Under the pieces are notes generated by a model. The model did no database searches, was not told the origin of the DNA, and saw only the letters and a list, made by a program, of their open reading frames with translations. The position numbers were made by a program, and so were the translations under genes. Below, one piece after another: positions 1 through 5,826 of a stretch of 5,933 bases of DNA. This stretch comes from an uncultured Collinsella sp. (GTDB lineage: Bacteria; Actinomycetota; Coriobacteriia; Coriobacteriales; Coriobacteriaceae), in NCBI GenBank assembly GCA_900548075.1, contig URJD01000118.1, positions 1-5,933 on the forward strand. Reading direction: 5' to 3'. Numbering within the stretch: position 1 is the stretch's first letter; every line of letters begins with the position of its first letter.

Positions 1-3000
1 TCAGGTCGGTGACGCTGGAGCTCTTGGGGGTCACGTTGTAGGAGTTCTTGAACTCGGCAACCTTGACGTCCTTCAGAACATGCGTGGCACTGAGCGTACC
101 GTCGCCGTTATCGGTGATGGTCGTCACGATGGTGAACTTGGCATCACTGTAGGTGACGCCCTTGCTGGTGGTTCCGCCGTTGACCTCGCGCAGCGTGTAG
201 GTGTGCGTTCCAGCCTTGTCGTACTTCACGGGGCTCATCGTAATCGTGCCGTCGGCGGCGTTCTTGCCGGTGGCAACGACCTTGGCGTCCTTGCCCTCGC
301 CCTCGACGAGCTCGAAGGAGAACTCGCCCTCAGTCATGTCGCGCCCGGTCAGGACCTTGGTCGCGGTGATCCGATCCTCGACAGGCTTCACGTTATAGGC
401 ATTGGTGAACGTAAATGCCACATCGCCGTCTGGCTTGTGGGATACGCTCAGATTACCCTTGCCGTCATCGGTCACGGTGTAGGAAACCTTGCGCGTGGCG
501 TTGGCGTCGTTGGTCACGCCAGCAACCTTACCGGACTCGGTCACGGTGTAGGTAAAGGTGTGCTCGCGCTTCTCGCGCTTCTCGCCCAGAGCCTTGTTAA
601 GGTCGTCGAGCGTAAAGGCGATCTTGCCAAAGTCGACCTTGCCCTTGGCATCATTGGTCACGCTCGCGTTCGCGGGCATGGGTGCGCCCTCTTCACCGGT
701 CACGGTAAAGGTGAACTTGCCGGCAATGTCAGCCGGGGTCAGGCCATCAGGAACCTGCAGATTCTTCTTGCCCACAAGCGATACCTCGACAGGCGCGGCA
801 GTGTAGGAGTTCACAAACTCGTTGCCGGCGTCGCCGTAGACAGCCGTCGCCGTCAGGGTACCATCGCCGTTGTCGGCAACGGTCACATATGCGTCAATTG
901 CCGCCGTGGTAGCGCTCACGCCCGCAGGCAGCTCGCCGGTCTGCTCGGCAGCAATGTAATGAATAGTCCACGTGGGCTTATCTGCGCTGGCGTCAAACGA
1001 CGCCTTGTCTTCCTCGACAAGCTTGACAAGCGACTTGGTCGTGTACGTCAGCGGACCGAACTCAACCTTGCCACTCTTGTTGGTTGCGTTCAGCAGGACC
1101 TCGTCGTGCCCCGCGTAGCTCAACGTAAACTTGAATTCACCGTCGGCCATCAGGCGCCCCGTGAGCGTCTTGGTAGCCTCAAGAGTCCGCGGGGTTTCCG
1201 TCTTGGCGCTATAGGTGTTCGTGAACTTAGTCTCACCCGAGGTCTTTTCAACGTCGGCCTTAAGCTCGCCCTTGGCGTTAACCGTCACAGTCACCTTGAA
1301 CGTGACAACGTTCTTGCTGTAGGTAATGCCACCGGCGTCGCCCTTGACCTCGCGGACCTCATAGGTGTACTCGCCCGGCTTGTTGAAGGTGATCTCGCCG
1401 AAGTCAATAGCTGCCTTGCCATTGTCGTCCAGGTCGGCATTGGTCACGGTCGCGGTCGCGGGTGCGGGCATCGGGGCGTCATTCTCGGACGTCGCGGAGA
1501 GTTCAAACTTAAACTCGTCCGCATCCGTCCAATCGCGACCCTCGAGCACCTTGGTCAGGCCAAAGCTGGCCTTGGTATCCACCGTTGTCGGCGTCATGTC
1601 GTACTTATAGCTAATCTTGCCGTTGTTGCCCAGATGGACGTCAACCTCTGTGGCGTTCGCCTTTGCAGACATGTTGTTCCACTTGGGGTTGAGCACGTCG
1701 GTCACGGTGCCGGTGAGGTTACCGCCCACGCTCTCCTTGGTGGTGTGGAGCTCATCAATAAAGGCCAGGCGTGCGGTTCCCTTGCTAAACGACAGGTTTC
1801 CACTCGCGTCGCGCACGACGGCGCCCTCAAAGTTCGCAGCGTGTTCACCGGCAAACTCAATAACAGCAGTACGGGATTCGGCCTTTCCGTCTGCGCCCAG
1901 CGCCTCAAACTCATCCTTGTAGTAATACTTGCTACCGACAGCCAGCGAACCCGTTGCGGGCGTCGTGCAGTTCTTATCCGTGTAAATGGGAGTCTGCTTC
2001 TGGAAATAGTAATAGCGGTTGGTGTCGGCAGGCTCAAAGTTCGCGATCGTGTCGCCCAGCGCGCCAGCGTTCCACTTGTTCGCGTAGAAGTTAACGGTCT
2101 TGGAACCGTTCTCCGCGGTGGTCGTATTGCTCTTGATGTAGTCCTCGAGCCCCTTTACGTTCTTGGGCGTAAACAGGTTATCGAGCGCTTCTTTCTTAAC
2201 GCTTGAGGTGTAGTTCACCTGAATGGGCTCAGTATTGTCGACCGTAAGCACGCCGTCGGTGATCTTAAAGTGGCGCAGCGGAATCAGCGACGCAGGAATC
2301 TTAACCGTTACGATATCGCCGGTCTGAGGCTTGCCCTCTTCGGCATGCTGAACGGTGATAACCAAGTTCGCGGCGGCACCAGTAAATGTATAGGTGTCGA
2401 CATTGCCCTCAGTCTTTATTGCCGGTTTGGCAAACGTTTCGCCGTTGTACACGACAGACGTAAAGTTGTCGACCTGCATAAAGTCGCCCAGCTCGTCAGT
2501 AAACGTAATGTAGCCGGACTCATGCTCGCCATAACCGTCATGGACTTCGGTCGGATAACCAGTCTGGATAATGCTTCCCGAGATCTCTTCGAAGATCTTC
2601 TCGAGCTCAGCGGCGCTAGTTGCCGACTTGTAGTAACCGGAGTTTTCCGCACGTGCACCAAAGTTGATGGTCCATTCGCGCCAGAAAGAAATGCTGGATG
2701 AGGCGGCAGGATAGTTGCTCGACACGGCATGCATGAACTTATTCTCGTTGCTTGTACGTCCATCCGTGGGCTCGGCACTGGGGTTTACGCCGCTAAAGAT
2801 ACCGATCGTATAAATGTCGGCACCTTTATCCTTGATCTTCTTGGCGCTGTTGATAGCGTCATTGGCAACCTCGTTCTCGAATTCGTCCCAACTCGTGGGC
2901 GAGCCATCGGTGAAGAAGACGACGACCTTCTTGGCGTCGGCGCGATCAGACGAAATGCCCTCAGCCAGTTGTAAGCCGTAATCGGCTCGCGTGGCGCCAG

Positions 3001-3655
3001 CGGGACTGATGGAGTCGATCGTACTCTTAAGGCTCTCCGCGTCCTCGCCCTTGCAGAGCGTCAGCTTCTTCATGGTCTGCGAGTAGTTGTAGCCGTTTCT
3101 ATCCTTACTGTTGCCGACCGCAGTGGAATATGTGCCCGCAAACTTAACGATGGCAACTTGATGCTGCTTGGACGGATCTGCAATGCTTTCGTTTTGCGTT
3201 GCGATAGTGTCAATAAAGCTATTGGCGGCCGTCTTCAGCGCATCGATACGCTTTGTGTCGTCGCGCTTACCCATGGGGTCATCCATCGAGCCGGAAGCAT
3301 CCAGCACCATCACAATGTCGAGCGGCTTGCCGGAAACCGTCGTATCGGATGTCGAAGAGATAGCAGACAGCGTGGTCAGGAAATCTGACTCTCCGCCCTC
3401 GACAGCCTTGACCGTCTTGTCGGTCCAGATTCGGCCGACGTTTTGAGTTGTTACTTCTTTGCCGTCATAGCCGCCGGCCCAGTACTGCCAGTGGTCGCTG
3501 GTGTCGTAGTCGACGACCGTTCCGCTTGCTGCCGGTCCGTCCATTCCTGTGCTGGATCTGGCGTTGGCCTCGGGCAGCATGGCAAATGCTGCAGCCGGCA
3601 ATACCAGCACTACGGCCAGTATCACCGCCAAGAGACCCCTCGTGTACTTACCCAT
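1..3655 (-). CDS. Large secreted VWA-domain surface protein with FctA-type isopeptide repeats (5' part, C-terminus off the left edge)
   Basis: The frame is open from ATG at 3655 to the window edge (1218 complete codons, no stop). GGGAG at 3661-3665, 5 nt before the ATG, supports this start. Seen: a signal peptide (K3, R6, hydrophobic 8-25, possible cleavage after AFA25 or ANA32); a GRIWTDK segment near 74-80 common before such VWA domains; a VWA domain at about 111-358 with MIDAS residues D119-x-S121-x-S123, T222 and D250; a linker region at about 360-690; then four repeats at about 695-817, 820-954, 955-1090 and 1090-1209 that resemble the streptococcal pilin isopeptide (FctA/Spy0128) family. 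Known of such proteins: metal-dependent ligand binding by VWA, mechanical stability from isopeptide bonds, sortase anchoring. Inferred role: cell-surface adhesin or pilus-tip protein; the anchor motif is not visible. The gene seems to have its own promoter, since 728 bp separate it from the hydrogenase operon. Family assignment is confident; ligand unknown. Confidence 0.93.
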   Translation of the reverse strand, partial: MGKYTRGLLAVILAVVLVLPAAAFAMLPEANARSSTGMDGPAASGTVVDYDTSDHWQYWAGGYDGKEVTTQNVGRIWTDKTVKAVEGGESDFLTTLSAISSTSDTTVSGKPLDIVMVLDASGSMDDPMGKRDDTKRIDALKTAANSFIDTIATQNESIADPSKQHQVAIVKFAGTYSTAVGNSKDRNGYNYSQTMKKLTLCKGEDAESLKSTIDSISPAGATRADYGLQLAEGISSDRADAKKVVVFFTDGSPTSWDEFENEVANDAINSAKKIKDKGADIYTIGIFSGVNPSAEPTDGRTSNENKFMHAVSSNYPAASSSISFWREWTINFGARAENSGYYKSATSAAELEKIFEEISGSIIQTGYPTEVHDGYGEHESGYITFTDELGDFMQVDNFTSVVYNGETFAKPAIKTEGNVDTYTFTGAAANLVITVQHAEEGKPQTGDIVTVKIPASLIPLRHFKITDGVLTVDNTEPIQVNYTSSVKKEALDNLFTPKNVKGLEDYIKSNTTTAENGSKTVNFYANKWNAGALGDTIANFEPADTNRYYYFQKQTPIYTDKNCTTPATGSLAVGSKYYYKDEFEALGADGKAESRTAVIEFAGEHAANFEGAVVRDASGNLSFSKGTARLAFIDELHTTKESVGGNLTGTVTDVLNPKWNNMSAKANATEVDVHLGNNGKISYKYDMTPTTVDTKASFGLTKVLEGRDWTDADEFKFELSATSENDAPMPAPATATVTNADLDDNGKAAIDFGEITFNKPGEYTYEVREVKGDAGGITYSKNVVTFKVTVTVNAKGELKADVEKTSGETKFTNTYSAKTETPRTLEATKTLTGRLMADGEFKFTLSYAGHDEVLLNATNKSGKVEFGPLTYTTKSLVKLVEEDKASFDASADKPTWTIHYIAAEQTGELPAGVSATTAAIDAYVTVADNGDGTLTATAVYGDAGNEFVNSYTAAPVEVSLVGKKNLQVPDGLTPADIAGKFTFTVTGEEGAPMPANASVTNDAKGKVDFGKIAFTLDDLNKALGEKREKREHTFTYTVTESGKVAGVTNDANATRKVSYTVTDDGKGNLSVSHKPDGDVAFTFTNAYNVKPVEDRITATKVLTGRDMTEGEFSFELVEGEGKDAKVVATGKNAADGTITMSPVKYDKAGTHTYTLREVNGGTTSKGVTYSDAKFTIVTTITDNGDGTLSATHVLKDVKVAEFKNSYNVTPKSSSVTDL
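29..1573 (-). repeat. Array of four FctA-like isopeptide domains in the surface protein
   Basis: These are protein-level tandem domains of about 120-136 residues. Each shows a Lys near the start (K702, K829, K964, K1100; context TKxL in three), a Glu in a YxxxE pattern (E769, E904, E1040, E1157) and an Asn in an F-x-N-x-Y pattern at the end (N813, N949, N1085, N1204). In Spy0128-type domains such a Lys-Asn pair forms an isopeptide bond helped by the Glu. Asn to next Lys is 15-16 residues throughout, so the domains are strung like beads with short linkers. The third repeat lacks the LxGR signature after its Lys. Residues after N1204 look like the linker to a fifth repeat cut by the window edge. 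Confidence 0.85.
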
Positions 3656-3660
3656 CGCGT

Positions 3661-3669
3661 CTCCCTTCT
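3661..3669 (-). promoter_or_regulatory. Ribosome binding site of the VWA surface-protein gene
   Basis: On the minus strand AGAAGGGAG ends 5 nt before the ATG at 3655. It is the only good Shine-Dalgarno match near the start, and the codons after this ATG give a textbook signal peptide, so it fixes the start. Confidence 0.8.
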
Positions 3670-3707
3670 CGCAGGCTCAGACCTTGCATCAGCCTAAAGT
3701 TACGGAA

Positions 3708-3787
3708 TGAGACACAATTTGGGCAGGTGACACATGTTCCAGATTCCGTTTTGAGCGTGAGACAAATGTCTCACCAAAGTTGAGACA
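3708..3787. promoter_or_regulatory. Cluster of TGAGACA/TGTCTCA boxes upstream of the surface-protein gene (putative operator)
   Basis: Four exact copies of a 7-mer occur in 80 bp: TGAGACA at 3708-3714, 3758-3764 and 3781-3787, and its complement TGTCTCA at 3767-3773. The middle two form a perfect 18-nt palindrome, GTGAGACA-AA-TGTCTCAC (3757-3774). The copy at 3767-3773 can also pair with the one at 3781-3787, so two alternative hairpins are possible. The cluster ends 52 nt upstream of the ATG at 3655, where promoter and operator are expected. I infer a regulator-binding region or leader switch; I recognise no known regulator consensus and see no clear -35/-10 pair. Confidence 0.5.
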
Positions 3788-3792
3788 CGAGG

Positions 3793-3808
3793 GTTTTCGC
3801 AGGAAAAC
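3793..3808. repeat. Small perfect hairpin GTTTTC-GCAG-GAAAAC
   Basis: A 6-bp stem with a 4-nt loop lies just beyond the TGAGACA boxes, upstream of the surface-protein gene. It is short and could be chance; its position next to the box cluster is the only reason to record it. Confidence 0.3.
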
Positions 3809-3880
3809 AGGTGCGACTTAAGATTGACGGGACAAAAGGGCCCGTTTCCCCCATCCCCAAGGGAGCAGTCGATGGCGCTC

Positions 3881-4040
3881 GCCACAAAACTAGCCCATCT
3901 ACTACGTCTGACCCGATACCCCTGACCATAACCGCGTTTCATGAAAAACCACAGGCATTTTACCTGCGGTTTTGTTTTTGCGTTGTTCGTCATGGTTGAG
4001 GGTAGCAGCCTAAACGTAGTAGATGGGCCCATTTCGTGGC
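3881..4040. repeat. Palindromic element A (about 160 bp imperfect inverted repeat)
   Basis: All pairing is around one centre, 3960.5. Outer arms 3881-3907 and 4014-4040 pair at 23 of 27 positions, including a perfect 15-bp block, GCCCATCTACTACGT (3893-3907) with its complement (4014-4028). A middle stem joins 3917-3932 to 3989-4004 (12 of 16 Watson-Crick, two more G-T). An inner hairpin joins 3945-3955 (AAAACCACAGG) to 3963-3973 (CCTGCGGTTTT) across a 7-nt loop. The inner hairpin has T runs on both sides (minus strand TTTTT after the stem; plus strand TTTTGTTTTT), so it could act as a bidirectional terminator. It codes for nothing convincing. It could be a MITE or REP-like repeat, a structured RNA, or a termination element; element B supports a repeat family. 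Confidence 0.8.
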
Positions 4041-4060
4041 AGACGGGTCACGCGGCGGCC

Positions 4061-4102
4061 CTCGCGAGGCCAAAATGATCCATCCCCCCGTCCATGGGGG
4101 AT
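4061..4102. repeat. Short palindromes between elements A and B
   Basis: The 91-bp spacer (4041-4131) carries a palindrome CCTCGCGAGG (4060-4069) and a 7-bp hairpin, ATCCCCC (4082-4088) with GGGGGAT (4096-4102) around a 7-nt loop. No gene is visible. Neither has a T run beside it, so termination is not clearly supported. Confidence 0.4.
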
Positions 4103-4131
4103 CAAGGGCTGTTACGGATATGATGCCATTT

Positions 4132-4285
4132 CAAAACTATGCCGGTTTACTACGATAAAAACGAGGCCACCAATCAAGCGTGACTTTTTCGCAAAATTGC
4201 AAGCCGTCTACCTGCGGTTTTGGTTTTGCCGAATGCGGTGTGGTTGGGGGTAGGCAATTTATCGTAGTAATCCGGCATAGTTTTG
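4132..4285. repeat. Palindromic element B (154 bp imperfect inverted repeat, relative of element A)
   Basis: Outer arms 4132-4159 and 4258-4285 pair at 27 of 28 positions (single T-T mismatch at 4146/4271), centred on 4208.5. A middle stem joins 4167-4176 to 4241-4250 (8 of 10). An inner hairpin joins 4193-4203 (AAAATTGCAAG) to 4211-4221 (CCTGCGGTTTT) across a 7-nt loop. Aligned on centres with element A, the right halves (3961-4028 and 4209-4276) match at about 47 of 68 positions without a gap, and the left halves at about half of positions. Both begin CAAAACTA on the left (3885 and 4132). The copies are in the same orientation, 248 bp apart centre to centre. Confidence 0.8.
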
Positions 4286-4318
4286 TTCACGGCGGCTCCA
4301 CCGCGCGTTTAAGCGCGA

Positions 4319-4348
4319 GGCCGGCGGGGCATTTTCGCCCCGCCGGCC
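4319..4348 (-). terminator. GC-rich perfect hairpin after the hydrogenase operon (possible terminator)
   Basis: GGCCGGCGGGGC (4319-4330) and its exact complement (4337-4348) form a 12-bp stem with a 6-nt loop, starting 36 nt past the echF stop on the minus strand. A second small hairpin, CGCGC-GTTTAA-GCGCG (4302-4306 with 4313-4317), follows directly. Position argues for an operon terminator, but no U run follows on the minus strand, so it is atypical. Termination might instead happen in elements B or A, or the hairpin may protect the 3' end. Confidence 0.5.
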
Positions 4349-4351
4349 CCC

Positions 4352-4393
4352 ATTCCAGCGCTATACCGGCCCCTATTCCAGCGCTATTCCGGC
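4352..4393. repeat. 23-bp-period tandem duplication of the 3' end of the EchF-like gene
   Basis: ATTCCAGCGCTATACCGGC (4352-4370) and ATTCCAGCGCTATTCCGGC (4375-4393) differ at one of 19 positions. The right copy holds the last codons and the TAG stop (4384-4386) of the ferredoxin-like gene on the minus strand; the left copy lies just past it and keeps the same TAG. The period is not a multiple of three. This looks like a recent local duplication by slippage. Confidence 0.75.
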
Positions 4394-4725
4394 TTGGTTT
4401 CTACTGTGGGAGTCTTGTCCGCTGCGACTGGGGTGCGGGCGGTGTCCATAGTCAGGCAGTGCTTGGGGCAGCCCTCGATGCACTCACCGCACACCACGCA
4501 GGCATACGGGTCGATCGACCACGTCCCGCCCTTGCGATCGACCGCGAGCGCGCCCGCCGGGCAGCGACGTGCGCACATGCCGCAGCAGATGCACACGTCC
4601 ATGTCGTTGACGATATGTCCGCGCAAACGCTCGGGCGCCGTCAGCTTCTCCTGCGGATAGCACACCGTGACCGGCTGCTTGACCATAGAACCCAAGGCCG
4701 TCTTGGCAAATGTCAGCAAACTCAT
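4384..4725 (-). CDS. Ferredoxin-like 4Fe-4S subunit of a group 4 [NiFe]-hydrogenase (EchF-like)
   Basis: A complete 113-residue protein. It carries two classic CxxCxxCxxxCP motifs, C45/C48/C51/C55 and C76/C79/C82/C86, each expected to bind one [4Fe-4S] cluster, with an extra Cys at 47. The N-terminus (FAKTALGSMVKQPVT) and the RGHIVND segment before the first motif resemble EchF/HycF/NuoI-type subunits. Known role in the family: a cytoplasmic-side electron relay between ferredoxin or a partner dehydrogenase and the small hydrogenase subunit. The C-terminal 20 residues (rich in T, P, K) are a low-complexity tail. The start lies 7 nt after the stop of the large-subunit gene, with GGAAAGG at 4736-4742 as ribosome binding site inside that gene. 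It appears to be the last gene of the operon. Whether the complex is Ech-like (ferredoxin-linked) or part of a formate hydrogenlyase cannot be settled here. Confidence 0.9.
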   Translation of the reverse strand: MSLLTFAKTALGSMVKQPVTVCYPQEKLTAPERLRGHIVNDMDVCICCGMCARRCPAGALAVDRKGGTWSIDPYACVVCGECIEGCPKHCLTMDTARTPVAADKTPTVETKPE

Positions 4726-4732
4726 GCCGCGC

Positions 4733-5821
4733 CTACCTTTCCGTGCAGCTAATGCAGGGGTCGATGGTCAGGATAATCATGGGCACGTTGGCAAGGAGCA
4801 CGCCCTGCAGCGCATGTGTCAGACCCGCCAGGTTCTGCGACGTCGGCGTGCGCACGCGGAAGCGGTCCAGGTTCTTGGTGCCGTTACCGCGCACATAGTA
4901 ATACGCCTCGCCGCGCGGCTGCTCAATCACAACCTCGCCGCGTGCGCCGTCGGCCGGCGTAAGCTTGGTGCGCCCGCCGATCCCGTCGTGCGGAATCTTG
5001 CCCACAAGCTCCTTAATGATGTCCATGGCCTGCGTGACCTCGGCACAGCGCACCTGGCAGCGGGCATAGCAATCGCCATCGGTAGCAACGATGGGCTCAA
5101 ACGCAGCCAGATCCGCATAGGCACCGTCGTCAAACATGCGCACGTCGTAATCCACGCCCGATGCGCGCCCAAACGGACCGACCATCGAAAGCTCCAGCGC
5201 GTCTTTCTTGCTAATCACGCCCACGCCATGCAGGCGCTCGCCGCAGCTGTTGTCGTCCAAAAACGTATGCACCAGGGCCTCGTAGTCAGGACGCATGGCA
5301 TCGAGCGTCTGGACAATACCTGCCAGCTCGGAGTCATCGATGTCGTGCTTAAGGCCGCCGATCTCGTTGATCGACAGAATCACACGGCCCCCGCACGTGC
5401 TCTCGAAGATCTTGAGAATCTGCTCGCGCAGCGTCCACGAACGATAGAACAGCGCCTCAAAACCAAAGGCATCGGCGAGCAGGCCCAGCCACAGCAAATG
5501 CGAGTGGATGCGCGAAAGCTCGTGCAAAATGGTGCGGATATACTGCACGCGGCCGGGCACCTCGATGCCGAGCATGCGCTCGCAGGCGCTGGCATAGCCG
5601 CAGCTATGGCCCACGGCGCAGATGCCGCAGATGCGCTCGGCGATGTAGCCAAACTGATGCATGTCGCGCTTTTCGGTGAGCTTCTCGAGTCCGCGGTGCA
5701 CAAAACCGATCTGCGGAATTGCCTCGATGACGCGGTCGTCCTCGATCACCAGGTCCAGATGGAGCGGCTCGGGCAGCACCGGGTGCTGCGGGCCAAACGG
5801 AATAACGGAGCGATGTGCCAT
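4733..5821 (-). CDS. Group 4 [NiFe]-hydrogenase large (catalytic) subunit, EchE-like
   Basis: A complete 362-residue protein of the NuoD/HycE/EchE family, at about the length of EchE. Seen: GPQHP at 10-14, FVHRGLEKL at 40-48, the L1 nickel motif RICGIC (C65, C68) and the L2 motif DPCISC (C356, C359) three residues from the end. All four cysteines that bind Ni-Fe are present, so this is a true hydrogenase rather than a complex I NuoD subunit, which lacks them. The protein ends with TER right after the last Cys, with no C-terminal extension of the kind cut off by HycI-type peptidases; EchE and CooH proteins are known to lack it. Reaction: 2H+ + 2e- to H2, reversibly, in a membrane-attached complex. 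Start ATG at 5821 has AAGGAGG (in 5832-5841) 10 nt upstream, inside the preceding gene, 5 nt after whose stop it begins. Confidence 0.95.
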   Translation of the reverse strand: MAHRSVIPFGPQHPVLPEPLHLDLVIEDDRVIEAIPQIGFVHRGLEKLTEKRDMHQFGYIAERICGICAVGHSCGYASACERMLGIEVPGRVQYIRTILHELSRIHSHLLWLGLLADAFGFEALFYRSWTLREQILKIFESTCGGRVILSINEIGGLKHDIDDSELAGIVQTLDAMRPDYEALVHTFLDDNSCGERLHGVGVISKKDALELSMVGPFGRASGVDYDVRMFDDGAYADLAAFEPIVATDGDCYARCQVRCAEVTQAMDIIKELVGKIPHDGIGGRTKLTPADGARGEVVIEQPRGEAYYYVRGNGTKNLDRFRVRTPTSQNLAGLTHALQGVLLANVPMIILTIDPCISCTER

Positions 5822-5826
5822 GGGCC

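Larger units (their letters stand above)
3656..4383. other. 728-bp intergenic region without a convincing gene
   Basis: This stretch separates the hydrogenase operon from the surface-protein gene. No open frame in it has a good ribosome binding site or a recognisable product. It holds, right to left: the left tandem copy of the echF end, the GC hairpins, element B, a spacer with short palindromes, element A, a G/C-run segment (3829-3867), and the TGAGACA box cluster. The surface-gene promoter must be here, probably between 3656 and about 3880, but no clear -35/-10 pair is seen. Confidence 0.75.

Noticed and set aside
80..2206. A long plus-strand open frame (708 codons) opposite the surface-protein gene
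   Set aside because: Its codons lie exactly in register with the minus-strand codons, so it stays open simply because the minus gene avoids TTA, CTA and TCA codons; it ends at the first TCA serine codon. The product has no recognisable domain, while the minus-strand frame gives signal peptide, VWA and repeats.
3656..3892. A sigma-70-type promoter for the surface-protein gene, for example with TAACTT near 3700 as -10 box
   Set aside because: No acceptable -35 box lies at 16-18 nt from it, so I could not support a specific promoter.
3700..4032. Minus-strand open frame of 110 codons in the intergenic region
   Set aside because: It spans element A and the box cluster, has no good ribosome binding site, and its product resembles no family.
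3881..4285. Elements A and B as integron attC sites
   Set aside because: Size and folding are attC-like, but the ends lack the RYYYAAC/GTTRRRY core sites, and no cassette gene or integrase is visible.
3881..4285. Elements A and B as a CRISPR array
   Set aside because: Only two diverged 150-bp copies exist, with no short identical repeats or regular spacers.
3881..4285. Elements A and B as classic transposons with target-site duplications
   Set aside because: No convincing direct repeat flanks either element, and the outermost arm sequences differ between copies, unlike conserved transposon ends. A non-autonomous element is not excluded.
4180..4752. Plus-strand open frame of 190 codons across element B and antisense to the EchF-like gene
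   Set aside because: It crosses a palindrome and hairpins and then runs antisense to a clear ferredoxin-type gene; its product is low-complexity and unlike any family I know.
4733..5821. Large subunit as NuoD of respiratory complex I
   Set aside because: NuoD lacks the paired CxxC ligands; here RICGIC and DPCISC are both intact.
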